A DNA stretch of 64,000 nt from an uncultured Thiohalocapsa sp. (GTDB lineage: Bacteria > Pseudomonadota > Gammaproteobacteria > Chromatiales > Chromatiaceae), in NCBI RefSeq assembly GCF_913063425.1, contig NZ_CAJXYK010000014.1, positions 45,307-109,306 on the forward strand, written 5' to 3'. Positions within the stretch are counted from its first letter, which is position 1, and every line of letters starts with the position of its first letter. Below are positions 53,782 to 64,000 of the stretch, piece by piece. The translations under genes and the position numbers were made by a program. Under the pieces are notes generated by a model. It had not been told where the DNA came from. It saw only the letters and a program-made list of their open reading frames with translations, and searched no databases.

Positions 53782-55581
53782 ATGCGCATCCTTTTCGTCC
53801 ATCCCAACTACAGCGCCGGCGCCGCCGACATCGCCGGTAACTGGTCGCCGGCCTGGGTCACGTACGTTGCCGGCTACCTCAAGGCCGGCGGCTACATGGA
53901 CTATCAGTTCGTCGACGCCCTGGTGGACGACCTGGACGATGAGCAGCTGCGCATCGCCATCCGCGAGGCCGGCGCCGACGTCGTCGCCACCACGGCCATG
54001 ACGCCCATGATCTACGCCGCCCAGCGGGTGCTTCAGATCGCCAAGGAAGAATGCCCGGGCGCCGTCACCGTCCTCGGCGGCATCCATGCCACCTTCATGT
54101 TCAAGCAGGTGCTGGCCGAGGCGCCCTGGATCGATGCCATCGTCCGCGGCGAGGGCGAGTCGGTGACGCTGAACCTGGTGCGCGCCATCGACGAGGGCCG
54201 CTGGCCCAACGAGCGCGATCAGATCAAAGGCATCGCCTTCCTCGGCGACGACGGCGCCGTGGTGGCAACCCCCGCCGAGCCGTCCATCCGGGACATCGAC
54301 ACCATCAAGGCGGACTGGGGCCTGCTGGACTGGAAGAAGTACATCTACATCCCGCTGGGCGTGCCGGTGGCGACCCCGAACATGGCCCGCGGCTGCCCCT
54401 TCACCTGCTCGTTCTGCAGCCAGTGGAAGTTCTGGCGCGACTACCGCGTGCGCAGCCCGAAGGAGATGGTGGACGAGATCGAGGAGCTGAAGAAGGTCCA
54501 CGGCGTCGGCTTCTTCATCCTCGCGGACGAAGAGCCCACCATCAACCGCGCCAAGTTCATCGAGTTCTGCCAGGAGCTCATCGACCGCGACCTGGACATC
54601 CAGTGGGGCATCAACACCCGCGTGACGGACGTCATGCGCGACGAGGAGCTGCTGCCCTTCTACCGCAAGGCCGGCCTGGTACACATCTCGCTCGGCACCG
54701 AGGCCGCGGCACAGCTGAACCTGGACCGCTTCGTCAAGGAGACCACCGTCGCGCAGAACAAGCGCGCCATCCAGCTTCTGCAGCAGAACGGCATCGTCAC
54801 CGAGGCGCAGTTCATCGTCGGGCTGGAGAACGAGACCCGCGAGACCCTGGAGGAGACCTACCAGATGGTCATGGACTGGGGCGCCGACATGGCCAACTGG
54901 TCCATGTTCACCCCCTGGCCCTTCTCCGACATGTTCACGGAGCTGGGCGAGAAGGTGGAGGTCTTCGACTACTCCAAGTACAACTTCGTCTCGCCCATCA
55001 TGAAGCCGGACAGCATCGACCGCGCCGAGCTGCTCGACGGCGTCATGGCAAACTACCGGCGCTTCTACATGAAGCGCATGCTCTTCCAGTACCCCTGGGT
55101 GAAGGACCCGTTCCGCCGCCGCTACCTCATCGGCTGCATCAAGGCCTTCTTCAAGAGCGCCTTCGAGCGCAAGTTCTACCAGCTGGGCCAGCAGAACTAC
55201 TGGGGCCCGATGTTCAAGAAGCTGATCCGCTTCGACTACGACAAGTCCGCCTCGAAGATCGAGGAGCCGGATCACAACGCCTGGAAGCAGGCCCCCGCCG
55301 CCAAGCGCCCCATCGACGGCTCGGCGGTCAAGCCCGAGGTCGTGAAGAAGCGCGCGGCGGGGGTCAGCCAGCCGAGCGGCGTCATGGCCTCGGTCAAGGC
55401 CTGCGGCGGCGCGGAGCCGGCCCACGCGGCCATGGCCTGCGGCGGCGGCGACCAACAGATGACCGAGGAGCAGATCGCGCAGTACAACGGACCAAATCTC
55501 AACGGCCAACGCGAGGTCGCGGTGCCGATCTCCGAGATTGCCAAGCCGAAGGAGAAGGCGGCGCTGGCAGAGCAAGCGTAG
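53782..55581 (+). CDS. bchE: Anaerobic Mg-protoporphyrin IX monomethyl ester cyclase BchE
   Basis: 599 aa from ATG 53782. An N-terminal B12-binding-type domain ([20 protein letters not shown], then VLGGIHATF) precedes a radical-SAM domain with [15 protein letters not shown]; Cys205, Cys209 and Cys212 bind the 4Fe-4S cluster. The [13 protein letters not shown] signature is BchE-specific. The C-terminus holds the usual Cys-Gly-Gly motifs ([14 protein letters not shown]). It forms ring E of bacteriochlorophyll without O2, using cobalamin and SAM. It is not inside a photosynthesis gene cluster here. An intrinsic terminator follows. Confidence 0.95.
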   Translation: MRILFVHPNYSAGAADIAGNWSPAWVTYVAGYLKAGGYMDYQFVDALVDDLDDEQLRIAIREAGADVVATTAMTPMIYAAQRVLQIAKEECPGAVTVLGGIHATFMFKQVLAEAPWIDAIVRGEGESVTLNLVRAIDEGRWPNERDQIKGIAFLGDDGAVVATPAEPSIRDIDTIKADWGLLDWKKYIYIPLGVPVATPNMARGCPFTCSFCSQWKFWRDYRVRSPKEMVDEIEELKKVHGVGFFILADEEPTINRAKFIEFCQELIDRDLDIQWGINTRVTDVMRDEELLPFYRKAGLVHISLGTEAAAQLNLDRFVKETTVAQNKRAIQLLQQNGIVTEAQFIVGLENETRETLEETYQMVMDWGADMANWSMFTPWPFSDMFTELGEKVEVFDYSKYNFVSPIMKPDSIDRAELLDGVMANYRRFYMKRMLFQYPWVKDPFRRRYLIGCIKAFFKSAFERKFYQLGQQNYWGPMFKKLIRFDYDKSASKIEEPDHNAWKQAPAAKRPIDGSAVKPEVVKKRAAGVSQPSGVMASVKACGGAEPAHAAMACGGGDQQMTEEQIAQYNGPNLNGQREVAVPISEIAKPKEKAALAEQA

Positions 55582-55629
55582 TCACGCCGGTCAGGGGCCG
55601 GCACCAACGGCCCCGACCCCAACCGCAAG
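55582..55629. other. bchE 3' spacer
   Basis: Short non-coding leader to the terminator after bchE. Confidence 0.3.
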
Positions 55630-55653
55630 AACGCCCCCGGCCGGGGGCGTTTT
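55630..55653 (+). terminator. Intrinsic terminator after bchE
   Basis: AACGCCCCCGG followed directly by CCGGGGGCGTT and a short T-run (TTTTC): strong GC hairpin 49 bases past the bchE stop. Confidence 0.85.
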
Positions 55654-55933
55654 CATGTCCGCTCGTGCTGTCACCAGCGCTCTCGGCGATTGCCTGGCCT
55701 GCGTGCGTGTCGATGCCGCGCCCGATCACGGCCAAGCCGACGGCGGCACAATCGGGTCCTTGGCCCAAGAGGTCGACATGGCTGGGTAGCACGGTGAACC
55801 GTGTCGAAGGCAGCCCTTCTCGCTCGATGGGCATGCTCCGCCTGCTCCACCGCGCCGGCGAGCTGATCGGGTTGCACCTGCCCTGCTGGACGTATGCAGC
55901 CGGAATCGGAACGTCACCCAACCCGAACCCAAC
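55654..55933. other. Intergenic, nothing recognised
   Basis: Stretch between the bchE terminator and the tRNA terminator. Open frames have no family pattern, and no repeat was seen. Confidence 0.35.
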
Positions 55934-55970
55934 AAAAAAAGGGGCTGCCCGAAAACCCGAGCAGCCCCTT
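55934..55970 (-). terminator. Intrinsic terminator of the tRNA operon
   Basis: On the minus strand: AAGGGGCTGC, loop TCGGGTTTTCGG, GCAGCCCCTT and a run of T residues. It lies immediately after tRNA-Glu. Confidence 0.9.
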
Positions 55971-55977
55971 GATTTGT

Positions 55978-56053
55978 TGGCGTCCCCACGGGGATTCGAA
56001 CCCCGGTTGCCGCCGTGAAAGGGCGGTGTCCTAGGCCTCTAGACGATGGGGAC
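55978..56053 (-). tRNA. tRNA-Glu (anticodon TTC)
   Basis: A 76-base tRNA with encoded CCA. The acceptor stem pairs GTCCCCA with TGGGGAC, the T-arm contains GGTTCGAATCC and the anticodon loop reads CTTTCAC with anticodon TTC. It is the second gene of a tRNA-Ala/tRNA-Glu operon. Confidence 0.96.
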
Positions 56054-56184
56054 TGAAAGCAGGTCCTGACACAAAACCGGCCGGGCGCTCAGGCGGCCGG
56101 CCGGCGGCGTCGGGACGGCTTGCCCGGGGTGAGCTTGTACGGATCAAGCATGTCCGGGGTTGGCGCGGTCCAAAGAGGCTTGTC

Positions 56185-56260
56185 TGGTGGAGCCAGGCGG
56201 GATCGAACCGCCGACCTCAACACTGCCAGTGTTGCGCTCTCCCAGCTGAGCTATGGCCCC
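56185..56260 (-). tRNA. tRNA-Ala (anticodon GGC)
   Basis: A 76-base tRNA with encoded CCA. Acceptor GGGGCCA pairs with TGGCTCC (allowing G-U), the D-arm is AGCTCAGCTGGGAGAGC and the anticodon arm CAACA-CTGGCAG-TGTTG has anticodon GGC. It is transcribed before tRNA-Glu from the promoter at 56273-56301. Confidence 0.96.
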
Positions 56261-56272
56261 AGTAAGCCGCGC

Positions 56273-56301
56273 ACTATAATCCCCGAACGGCGATCTGTCC
56301 A
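56273..56301 (-). promoter_or_regulatory. Promoter of the tRNA-Ala/tRNA-Glu operon
   Basis: On the minus strand TGGACA (56301-56296), 17-base spacer, TATAGT (56278-56273). Both hexamers match the sigma-70 consensus at five of six positions, and the -10 ends 12 bases before the mature tRNA-Ala end. Confidence 0.75.
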
Positions 56302-56457
56302 GCCCCGATTGTCCGCGCCGGCGCCGGCGCTCAGCACCGGCGGCAACCGACAGTTGCCGACTCACTTGCGCGGCGCGCCGCGGGCATCCACTTTAGCAGC
56401 ACCGAAATTTCACCACCGGAAGCCAATCCGTCTTCACCCACTGGGAGAACCCTACCG

Positions 56458-57330
56458 ATGTTGAGAGTGTTGCTGTTCGTCGCAACGAACTTCGCGATCC
56501 TGACAGTGCTCTATATCGTGCTGAGCATCCTCGGGCTGTCCGCGCAGACCGGCAGCGGGCTGCTGATCATGGCGCTGCTGTTCGGCTTCGGCGGCTCCAT
56601 GATCTCGCTGTTCATGTCCAAGTGGCTCGCCAAGCGGTCCATGGGGGTGCAGATCATCGAGCAGCCGCAGACCCCCTTCGAGCAGTGGCTGTTCGAGATC
56701 GTGCGCAAACAGTCCGAAGAGAGCGGCATCCGCATGCCCGAGGTGGGCATCTTCGACCAGCCCGACCCCAACGCCTTCGCCACCGGCTGGAACCGCAACG
56801 ACGCGCTGGTGGCCGTCAGCACCGGCCTGCTGCAGCACATGAACCGCGACGAGGTGGAGGCCGTGGTGGGCCATGAGATCAGCCATGTCGCCAACGGTGA
56901 CATGGTGACGCTGGCGCTGATCCAGGGCGTGCTGAACACCTTCGTCATCGTGCTCGCGCGGGTCATCGGCGGCTTCGTCGACTCTGCCCTGCGCGGCAAC
57001 GATGAAAGCGGCGGCGTCGGTATCGGCTACTTTGTGGTGTCCATCATCGCCGAGATCGTGCTCGGCTTCCTCGCATCCATCATCGTCATGTGGTTCTCGC
57101 GCTTCCGCGAGTTCCGGGCCGATGCGGGCGGCGCCCGGCTGGCCGGCCGGGAGCGCATGATCGCGGCGCTGCGGGCGTTGCAGCGCGTACACGAGCCGCA
57201 CGACCTGCCGGCCGGCGAGTTCGCCGCGTTCGGCATCTCCGGCAATATCGGCGACGGGCTGAAGAAGCTTTTCGCGAGCCACCCGCCGCTGGAAGAGCGC
57301 ATCGCAGCACTGGAGCAGGCACGGGATTGA
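56458..57330 (+). CDS. htpX: Membrane zinc metalloprotease HtpX
   Basis: 290 aa. Two N-terminal TM helices (about 4-27, 34-54), then the zinc motif [15 protein letters not shown] (His139, Glu140, His143), two further TM helices and [20 protein letters not shown] with the third zinc ligand region. The C-terminal [13 protein letters not shown] is typical. HtpX degrades misfolded membrane proteins with FtsH. It appears to be a single gene. Confidence 0.97.
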   Translation: MLRVLLFVATNFAILTVLYIVLSILGLSAQTGSGLLIMALLFGFGGSMISLFMSKWLAKRSMGVQIIEQPQTPFEQWLFEIVRKQSEESGIRMPEVGIFDQPDPNAFATGWNRNDALVAVSTGLLQHMNRDEVEAVVGHEISHVANGDMVTLALIQGVLNTFVIVLARVIGGFVDSALRGNDESGGVGIGYFVVSIIAEIVLGFLASIIVMWFSRFREFRADAGGARLAGRERMIAALRALQRVHEPHDLPAGEFAAFGISGNIGDGLKKLFASHPPLEERIAALEQARD

Positions 57331-57606
57331 CGCCCTGACCACCCGAAGGTTACTGCAAATCAGTGGCGGCCCCCGCTGCCGGTCGGCCACGGCCGGTCGG
57401 GGCCGCTGCGCAGGCCGCACTGCCGCACCCGCCTGACCATCGCCTGGGAGGCTGCACCAGGGGCGCAACTCGTCGGCGCAATCCGTCCGTGTACGCCCAC
57501 GCCCGCCGATGGCTGCGGGCAAATTGTTATGATGCGCCCGCGCGTCAGGATCACTGATCCTGGCACCCGTCGCTCCCTGGAAACCTCGCCCATTAGAAGT
57601 CCTGCC

Positions 57607-60393
57607 ATGGCCGCTCACCGCATTGCCCATCGCCATCGCCGTCACTCGATTACCGTGACAGCCCTGCTCCTGCTGCTGACGTGCGCGTCGCTGCCGGTCG
57701 CCGCATCCCTGGAAGCCGCCCGGGAGGACTGGCAGGCGGGCCAGATCCAGAGCGCAGTGGTCCGCCTCAAGGATCTGCTGCAGCAGAATCCGGACGACGC
57801 CGAAGCCCGCCTGATGCTCGGGCGCGTGTACCTCGATGCCGGAGAGCCCCTGGCGGCTGAGCAGGAGATCATGCGCGCCCGCGACGGCGGCGCAAGCGAT
57901 GCCGAGACCCGCGCCGGCCTGGTGGAGGCCCTGCTGACACAGCGCGAGCTGACCCGGGCGCTGGAGTGGGCGGAGCCGCCGGCGGACGCCAGCCCTGCCC
58001 AGCGCGCCGAGATTCTGGCCCTGCGCGGGAGCGTGCTGCTGTCGCTGGACCGCGAATCCGATGCCGCCGAAGCGATCTCCGCCGCACTGGCCGCGGACCC
58101 CGAGTCGCCGCGGGCGATGCTCGGCGAGGCAACCCTGCAGCTGCGCCGCGAGGATGCAGCGGCGGCCCGGAGCACGATCCAGCGGGCCATCGAGCTGCAT
58201 CCCGAGTCGGCGGACGCCTGGCAGGCGCTGGCGACGCTGGAGCGGCTCGAGCAGAACACCGAGGCCGCCATCGACGCTTACACCAGGGCGATCGAGCACG
58301 CCCGCAGCACCTGGCCGCTGCATTACCAGCGCGCGGTGCTGCACCTCGACGGGCAGAACCTGGAATCTGCCGCCGCTGACATCGACGCAGTGCGCGGCGA
58401 GCGCCCGCGCCTGCCGGGTCTCGACTACCTGGAGGGGCGTCTGCTGCTGCTCCAGGGCGACACCGCCGCTGCCGCAGAGCGCCTGGAGGCCTATCTGCGG
58501 CGGGCACCCAGTGACGTCACCGCCATCTACTACGCGGCGCTGGCGCTGCACCGGCTGGATCGCAACGCCCAGGCCGAGGAGTACCTGCTGCGGCTGACAG
58601 CAGCGGTGCCGAACAACATTCAGGGGCTGGCGCTGCTCGCCCGCACCCGCCTGGCCCAGGGCAATGCCGCCGGGGCCGAGGAGGCCATACGGCCGGTGGC
58701 CGAGTCGCCGCAGGCGACGCCGGCGGCCATGGAGCTGCTGCGCCGGGCGCTTGCAGCACAGGGGCGCGCAGCGGAAGCCGAGGCCCTCGTCGCCACGGCC
58801 GCCGAACGCTTCCCCGAGCTCGGCTCCGCACAGGTGGCGCATGCACAGCAGTTGCTGGCCGAGGGCGATACCGACGCTGCGCTGACGCTGCTGACGCGCG
58901 TGATCAGCGAAGAGCCCGACAACGAGCGGGCGCGGATGCAGTTGCTGCGCGCCCACATCGCCGCGGAGGACGCCGACGCCGCCATGGCCGCCGCCGACGC
59001 GTTCATCGAGCACGCGCCCGACTCCCCCATGGCACACACCGCCAAAGCCGCGCTCTTTGCCCAGGCGGGTGACCTGGATGCGGCCCGGGCCGCCTTCGCC
59101 AAGGCCCTGGAGCTGGACCCCACGTTCGAGCGGGCAGCGCTCGCGCTGGCGGCACTGGAGCTCGGCACCGACCGCCGTGACCAGGCGTTACAGACCCTCG
59201 ACTCGGCGCTGGCCGCCGATCCCGCCAACCCGGACGTGGTGCTGGCCCGCGCTGCGCTCGACTTCCGCGAGGGCAACGCCGAAGACTTCAACGCGCGCCT
59301 GCAAGAGGTTCTCAAGCGCAATCCGGAGGCATTGCGTCTGCGTCTGGTGCTGGCGCGCAGCTACCTTGCCGGCGGCGACGCCGGCGCGGCCCGTACCCTG
59401 CTCAACCAGGCGCCGGCAGCGCAGCGCGACGCGCCAACTTTGCTGCTCCTGCGTGCGCAGGCGGAGCTTGCTGCCGGCGACAGATCAACCTCGGCGGCAA
59501 CCCTCACCGATCTGGCCGAGCGCAACCCGACCATGCCGCAATACCGGTACATGCTCGCATCCCTCTATGCCCAAATGGGCGACCTGCGCGCCGCCGAGAG
59601 CAATCTGACAACGGGCCTGGAGCTGGACCGCGCCGATGCGCTGGAGCATGGGCGCCTCGCGACCATCCTGGCGGCACAGCCCACGGCAGCCGAGCGCCGC
59701 GCCCTGCTGGAGAAGCTCGCGTCGCGTGCCCCGGACCATGCGACGGTGCGTGCCGCCCAGGCGCGCTTTCTCGCCGATCAGGGCGACTTCTCCCAGGCGA
59801 GCGGCATGCTCACGGAGCTCGCCGACGCGCATCCCGATGACGTGACCTACACCCTGCTGCTGGCGGATGTCATGGCCCGTTCCGGACGCTCCGCACAGGC
59901 CCGCACACTGCTGGAGGGCTGGCTCCGGGAGCATCCGAAGAACGTCCCTGCGCGCATGGCGCTGGCCCAGCGCGGCATCGAGGACGGCGACCCCGGGCTG
60001 GCCATCGCTCAATACCGCCGCGTGCTGGACACCAACCCCAACAACAGCGTGGCGCTGAACAACCTGGCGATGCTGCTGGCCGAGGAGCAGCCGGACGAAG
60101 CCCTCGGCTACGCGGAGCGGGCGCTCGAGCTGAACCCGGAGGACGCGGCCTTCATCGACACCAAGGGCACGGTGCTGCTGGCCAAGGGCGACTACGCGGC
60201 CGCACTGCCACTGCTCTCCAAGGCACATGCCGGCAGCACGGACCCCAGCATCGCCTTCCGCTACGCCAAGGCGCTCGCGGGCACCGGCGACGCGGCCGGC
60301 GCCCGCCGCCTGCTGCTGAACCTCAAGGCGCAGTCCTTCCCGGAGAAGGCTGAGGCCGACGCGCTGTATCAGCGCCTGGCCGGCGGCAACTGA
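57607..60393 (+). CDS. Exported TPR protein, PEP-CTERM-system PrsT-like
   Basis: 928 aa from ATG 57607. Signal peptide [17 protein letters not shown]; the Cys is preceded by Thr, so lipidation is doubtful. About 24 TPR-like units follow through to the end (for example [60 protein letters not shown]). Size, signal and repeat pattern match the TPR proteins called PrsT in PEP-CTERM/exosortase systems. No exosortase gene is in the window, but a frameshifted gene with a PEP-CTERM-like tail lies at the window end. The exact role is unknown. Confidence 0.75.
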   Translation: MAAHRIAHRHRRHSITVTALLLLLTCASLPVAASLEAAREDWQAGQIQSAVVRLKDLLQQNPDDAEARLMLGRVYLDAGEPLAAEQEIMRARDGGASDAETRAGLVEALLTQRELTRALEWAEPPADASPAQRAEILALRGSVLLSLDRESDAAEAISAALAADPESPRAMLGEATLQLRREDAAAARSTIQRAIELHPESADAWQALATLERLEQNTEAAIDAYTRAIEHARSTWPLHYQRAVLHLDGQNLESAAADIDAVRGERPRLPGLDYLEGRLLLLQGDTAAAAERLEAYLRRAPSDVTAIYYAALALHRLDRNAQAEEYLLRLTAAVPNNIQGLALLARTRLAQGNAAGAEEAIRPVAESPQATPAAMELLRRALAAQGRAAEAEALVATAAERFPELGSAQVAHAQQLLAEGDTDAALTLLTRVISEEPDNERARMQLLRAHIAAEDADAAMAAADAFIEHAPDSPMAHTAKAALFAQAGDLDAARAAFAKALELDPTFERAALALAALELGTDRRDQALQTLDSALAADPANPDVVLARAALDFREGNAEDFNARLQEVLKRNPEALRLRLVLARSYLAGGDAGAARTLLNQAPAAQRDAPTLLLLRAQAELAAGDRSTSAATLTDLAERNPTMPQYRYMLASLYAQMGDLRAAESNLTTGLELDRADALEHGRLATILAAQPTAAERRALLEKLASRAPDHATVRAAQARFLADQGDFSQASGMLTELADAHPDDVTYTLLLADVMARSGRSAQARTLLEGWLREHPKNVPARMALAQRGIEDGDPGLAIAQYRRVLDTNPNNSVALNNLAMLLAEEQPDEALGYAERALELNPEDAAFIDTKGTVLLAKGDYAAALPLLSKAHAGSTDPSIAFRYAKALAGTGDAAGARRLLLNLKAQSFPEKAEADALYQRLAGGN

Positions 60394-60426
60394 ACCCAGA
60401 CCGAGGTCCAGGGGGCGCCGTCAGGA

Positions 60427-63264
60427 ATGGATTCGATCCGCATCCGCGGGGCGCGCACGCACAACCTGAAGGACCTGGACCTCGACCTGCCGCGGGACCG
60501 GCTGGTGGTGATCACCGGCCTGTCCGGCTCCGGCAAGTCGTCGCTGGCCTTCGACACCATTTATGCCGAGGGCCAGCGGCGCTACGTGGAGTCCCTGTCC
60601 GCGTATGCGCGGCAGTTCCTGTCCATGATGGACAAGCCGGACGCGGACCTCATCGAGGGCCTGTCGCCGGCCATCGCCATCGAGCAGAAGACCACCTCCC
60701 ACAACCCCCGCTCCACCGTCGGCACCATCACCGAGATCCACGATTACCTGCGCCTGCTCTACGCGCGGGTGGGCACGCCGCACTGCCCGGAGCACGGCGA
60801 GCCGCTGTCGGCCCAAACCGTCACACAGATGGTCGACACTATCCTCGCCCGCCCCGAGGGCGAGCGCCTGATGCTGCTGGCGCCGCTGGTGGCCGCACGC
60901 AAGGGCGAGTACCAGCACCTGCTGACGGAGCTGAACGCCCAGGGCTTCGTGCGTGCGCGCATCGACGGCGCGCTGGTGGAGCTGGACGCCCCGCCGCAGC
61001 TGGATGCCAGGAAGAGGCACGACATCGAAGTCGTCGTGGACCGCTTCCGCGTGCGCCCGGACCTGCAATTACGGCTCGCTGAGTCCATCGAGACGGCGCT
61101 CAAGCTCTCGGGCGGCATCCTGCGGGTGGCCTCCATGGACGACACCGAGGCCGAGCCCGAGACCTTCTCCGCCAACTTCGCCTGCCCCGTGTGCAGCTGG
61201 AGCCTGGCAGAGCTGGAGCCCAGGCTGTTCTCCTTCAACAACCCCGCCGGCGCCTGCCCCACCTGCGACGGGCTCGGCGTGGAGCAGTACTTCGACCCCG
61301 CCAAGGTGGTCGCCCAGCCGCAGCTGAGCCTCGCGGACGGTGCCATCCGCGGCTGGGACAGGCGCAACGGCTACTACTTCGGCATGATCAAGTCGCTGGC
61401 GGCGCACTTCGGCTTCGAGCTGGACGTGCCCTGGCAGGATCTGGAGCCCTTCGCACAGCAGGTGGTGCTGCACGGCAGCGGCGACGAGAAGCTCAAGCTC
61501 AAGCTCCCGCACGAGCGCGGCACCGGTAAGCAGCGCAGCTTCGAGGGCGTGCTCGGCAACATGCAGCGCCGCTACCGGGAGACGGACTCTTCGACGGTGC
61601 GCGAGGAGCTGGCCCGCTTCATTTCCACCCGCCCCTGCCCTGCCTGCGGCGGCGCCCGACTCAACGCCGCCGCGCGCAATGTGCTGGTGGCGGGCAAGGA
61701 CCTGGGCGCCATCTCCGCGATGCCGGTGGGCGAGTCACTCAGGTGGCTCGACGGGCTGCGGGAGGACGGCCGCCTTGCGGGCCAGCGCGCGGAGATCGCC
61801 GCCAAGGTGCTGCAGGAGATCGCCCAGCGGCTCAAGTTTCTCGCCGACGTCGGGCTCGATTATCTGACCCTGGAGCGCAGCGCCGAGAGCCTCTCCGGCG
61901 GTGAAGCCCAGCGCATTCGGCTCGCCAGCCAGATCGGCGCCGGGCTGGTTGGGGTCATGTACATCCTGGATGAGCCCAGCATCGGGCTGCACCAGCGCGA
62001 CAACGAGCGGCTGCTGGGCACGCTCACGAGGCTCAGGGACCTCGGCAACACCGTCATCGTCGTCGAGCACGACGCCGATGCCATCCGCGCCGCCGACCAC
62101 GTCGTGGACTTAGGTCCAGGCGCCGGCGCCCATGGCGGCGAGCTGGTGGCGGCCGGCACGGCGGACGAGATCGCCGCCGACCCGGACTCCCTCACCGGCC
62201 GCTACCTGTCCGGCGCCCTGCGCATCGAGATTCCCACCGAGCGCAAACCGGCCAAGGACGGCCATCAGCTCGTTATCCGCGGCGCCGCCGGCAACAATCT
62301 GCACGGCATCGATGCCGCCATCCCCGTCGGCACCTTTTGCTGTGTCACCGGCGTCTCCGGCTCCGGCAAATCCACGCTGGTGAACGACACCCTGTACCCC
62401 GCCGCCGCCCGCCGGCTCAATGCCGCGAGCCTGCGCGCGGCCCCGCACGCCGCCATCGAGGGGCTTGAGCACTTCGACAAGGTGGTGGACATCGACCAGA
62501 GCCCCATCGGCCGCACGCCCCGCTCCAACCCGGCCACCTACACCGGTGTGTTCAACCTGATCCGGGACCTGTTCGCCAATGTGCCGGAGGCCCGCTCCCG
62601 CGGCTACGGCCCCGGGCGCTTCAGCTTCAACGTCAAGGGCGGGCGCTGCGAGGCCTGCAAGGGCGACGGGCTGATTCGGGTGGAAATGCACTTCCTGCCG
62701 GATGTCTATGTGCAGTGCGACGCCTGCCGCGGCCGGCGCTACAATCGCGAGACCCTGGAGATCCGCTACAAGGGCAAGACCATCGACGAGGTGCTGGACC
62801 TGACGGTGGAGGACGCGCTGACCTTCTTTCTGCCGGTGCAGGTGATCCACCGCAAGCTCAAGACCCTGGTGGAGGTGGGGCTGGGCTACCTGCGCCTGGG
62901 GCAGAACGCGGTCACGCTGTCCGGCGGCGAGGCCCAGCGGGTCAAGCTCAGCCGGGAGCTGTCCAAGCGCGACACCGGCCGCACGCTGTACATCCTGGAC
63001 GAGCCCACCACGGGGCTCCACTTCCACGACGTGAAGCACCTGCTGGACGTGCTGCACCGCCTGCGTGACCACGGCAACACCGTCGTGGTCATCGAGCACA
63101 ACCTGGACGTCATCAAGACCGCGGACTGGATCATCGACTTAGGCCCCGAGGGCGGCGACCAGGGCGGGCAGATCGTCGCCGCCGGTACGCCGGAGCAGAT
63201 TGCACAGATCGACGCCTCGCACACGGGGCGGTTCCTTGCGCCGTTGCTGGCGCGGGGCTGGTGA
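60427..63264 (+). CDS. uvrA: Excinuclease ABC subunit A
   Basis: 945 aa. Two ABC ATPase halves: Walker [21 protein letters not shown] (about 31) and [20 protein letters not shown] (about 642), with signatures [14 protein letters not shown] and [16 protein letters not shown]. Zinc fingers are CPVC/CPTC (about 253-283) and CEAC/CDAC (about 740-767). This is a full-length UvrA, which finds DNA lesions in nucleotide excision repair. It begins 33 bases after the PrsT-like gene. Confidence 0.98.
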   Translation: MDSIRIRGARTHNLKDLDLDLPRDRLVVITGLSGSGKSSLAFDTIYAEGQRRYVESLSAYARQFLSMMDKPDADLIEGLSPAIAIEQKTTSHNPRSTVGTITEIHDYLRLLYARVGTPHCPEHGEPLSAQTVTQMVDTILARPEGERLMLLAPLVAARKGEYQHLLTELNAQGFVRARIDGALVELDAPPQLDARKRHDIEVVVDRFRVRPDLQLRLAESIETALKLSGGILRVASMDDTEAEPETFSANFACPVCSWSLAELEPRLFSFNNPAGACPTCDGLGVEQYFDPAKVVAQPQLSLADGAIRGWDRRNGYYFGMIKSLAAHFGFELDVPWQDLEPFAQQVVLHGSGDEKLKLKLPHERGTGKQRSFEGVLGNMQRRYRETDSSTVREELARFISTRPCPACGGARLNAAARNVLVAGKDLGAISAMPVGESLRWLDGLREDGRLAGQRAEIAAKVLQEIAQRLKFLADVGLDYLTLERSAESLSGGEAQRIRLASQIGAGLVGVMYILDEPSIGLHQRDNERLLGTLTRLRDLGNTVIVVEHDADAIRAADHVVDLGPGAGAHGGELVAAGTADEIAADPDSLTGRYLSGALRIEIPTERKPAKDGHQLVIRGAAGNNLHGIDAAIPVGTFCCVTGVSGSGKSTLVNDTLYPAAARRLNAASLRAAPHAAIEGLEHFDKVVDIDQSPIGRTPRSNPATYTGVFNLIRDLFANVPEARSRGYGPGRFSFNVKGGRCEACKGDGLIRVEMHFLPDVYVQCDACRGRRYNRETLEIRYKGKTIDEVLDLTVEDALTFFLPVQVIHRKLKTLVEVGLGYLRLGQNAVTLSGGEAQRVKLSRELSKRDTGRTLYILDEPTTGLHFHDVKHLLDVLHRLRDHGNTVVVIEHNLDVIKTADWIIDLGPEGGDQGGQIVAAGTPEQIAQIDASHTGRFLAPLLARGW

Positions 63265-63567
63265 GGCGTCGAGTGGTGCGGCAGCAGCATGACGGCGACG
63301 GCGGCGAGCAGCAGCGCCAGCATGAACGCGGTGTTCTTTCAGAAGGGCCGGCTCAGCGACGCCGGCATCCGGACCTCGGGATAGCGCAGCAGCAGCGTGA
63401 AGGTGCGGGCGATGGCCTCCAGCCGAGCCCGACCGAATAACGGGTGGAAGTCCGGACCGCGCCCGCTTGGCGGACAGCACCGGCGACGCTGGAAATTGCC
63501 GTGCCACGTCGAAGGTGCTCCAATTCACGGTGCCTGGCCCGGCCGGCCTCCGTGCCCAGTGCGTACA
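63265..63567. other. Region after uvrA, no clear gene
   Basis: Short open frames only. On the minus strand a stretch with phrases such as FGRARLEAIARTFTLLLRYP looks weakly protein-like and could be the remnant of a gene, but it has no start and no recognisable family. Confidence 0.3.
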
Positions 63568-63889
63568 TCACCAAAGTCGCCGCCGCACCCGCCGGGCAGC
63601 CCCGAGCTCCAACAACCCCAGTGCCATCAGCACCGCCGTGCCAGACAGCGGGGGCGGCGACTTGTCCGGGGCGGACTGCCCAACCGCACTGCGTGCCGGC
63701 CTTACTGACGATGGTCCGGCCGCCACCGTCGGGGCCGAAGCGCCACGCGTAGAACGGAAACGTCACATACTCCGAACCGGACCAGTACGCGCTCTGGATG
63801 CTCGTGAGTGTGCCATCGCCGACGGTCTGGTCGCCGGTCTTGTTGTCGCCGAAACTACCGGGCAACGAGTCCGTTGCGCCAACACACAC
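63568..63889 (-). pseudogene. Frameshifted DUF1566-like protein with PEP-CTERM-like sorting tail
   Basis: One minus-strand frame (from GTG 63889) reads LPGSFGDNKTGDQTVGD, IQSAYWSGSEY, FYAWRFGPDGGGR and WAVRPGQVAAP, the Lcl/DUF1566-like pattern common in PEP-CTERM proteins. It then derails. Removing one C from the C5 run (63650-63654; G5 on plus) gives QVAAPLSGTAVLMALGLLEL then GAARRVRRRLW-stop at 63568: a P-L-S-G motif, hydrophobic helix and Arg cluster, that is, a PEP-CTERM-like sorting signal. A TAG stands just before the GTG, so the 5' part is also missing or shifted. Pseudogene, or a sequencing indel. Confidence 0.6.
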
Positions 63890-64000
63890 CTACGACTGCT
63901 GACTGCTTTTGGTCAACCGCCGATCGTAGGGCACGCCGCGAGTGTCCGTTATGAGACAAATACCTGCCGGCTCTCAGGGACAGCCTGACCGGCAGTTCCC

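Noticed and set aside
53436..53840. Small gene or leader peptide in the cobF-bchE intergenic region
   Set aside because: The frame opens at ATG 53436 but its translation is Arg-rich without any family pattern, and it covers the palindromic regulatory motifs.
53653..55575. 640-codon minus-strand frame opposite bchE
   Set aside because: BchE on the plus strand has a full radical-SAM motif set; the antisense has none.
56452..59037. 861-codon minus-strand frame opposite htpX and the TPR gene
   Set aside because: Shadow of HtpX (HEISH motif) and clear TPR repeats on the plus strand.

Overview
The window is a chromosomal segment of a GC-rich (by eye close to 70% G+C) gammaproteobacterium. The order surE-pcm-nlpD-rpoS, HtpX, UvrA and a full cbb3 oxidase locus place it there. 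An anaerobic Mg-protoporphyrin cyclase (BchE), a flavocytochrome c sulfide dehydrogenase (FccAB) and a DsrC-family protein point to an anoxygenic phototrophic sulfur oxidiser. The best guess is the Ectothiorhodospiraceae/Halorhodospira side of the purple sulfur bacteria. Acidic tails on several exported proteins fit a halophile, but the family-level placement is inference.

Layout. 1-7154: 3' end of a TPR/STAND-like gene running into a dispersed repeat, an alpha/beta hydrolase, small proteins, an SDR protein, an Hsp70-DUF2760 pair and a DUF2934 protein. 7162-12376: a voltage-gated cation channel with an unusual filter, then a NapC-type tetrahaem cytochrome, an exported ankyrin protein and FccA-FccB, ending at a terminator. 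12820-19205: OmpA-type coiled-coil protein, APH-like/P-loop kinase, DUF2892 and CopD-like membrane proteins, 6-phosphogluconolactonase and a degenerate receiver protein. 19352-23397: DsrC-like protein, an unrecognised 619-aa protein, a CaCA exchanger and an HMA2-like protein. 23422-32151 (minus strand): ccoN-ccoO-ccoQ-ccoP, an extra 46-aa membrane protein, terminator, then ccoG-ccoH-ccoI-ccoS. 32600-35998 (minus): surE-pcm-nlpD-rpoS. 36259-43275: SmrA-like protein, MscK-type channel, ZntB/CorA transporter, SRPBCC/GyrI-like protein, glutathione peroxidase. 43499-49554: ferredoxin-NADP reductase, ATP-dependent DNA ligase, FeS-type photolyase, FAD oxidoreductase, DUF429. 49964-52253: dihaem cytochrome c, DUF302, DUF4124 and a hypothetical protein. 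52591-55581: cobF divergent from bchE. 55934-56301: tRNA-Ala/tRNA-Glu operon. 56458-63264: htpX, a PrsT-like TPR protein, uvrA. The end of the window holds a frameshifted gene with a PEP-CTERM-like tail.

How the genes fit together. Sulfide electrons can enter through FccAB, next to a NapC-like membrane cytochrome that could connect it to quinone; the cbb3 oxidase gives a micro-oxic outlet. BchE needs cobalamin, and its divergent neighbour CobF makes a cobalamin precursor. Their shared intergenic region carries a TGT-N12-ACA motif overlapping an FNR-like palindrome, as expected for redox control of photopigment genes. Other points of note are short tandem repeats at the 3' ends of genes (two copy the stop codon), a DsrC homologue lacking its C-terminal redox cysteine, and a natural channel filter resembling engineered calcium-selective CavAb.
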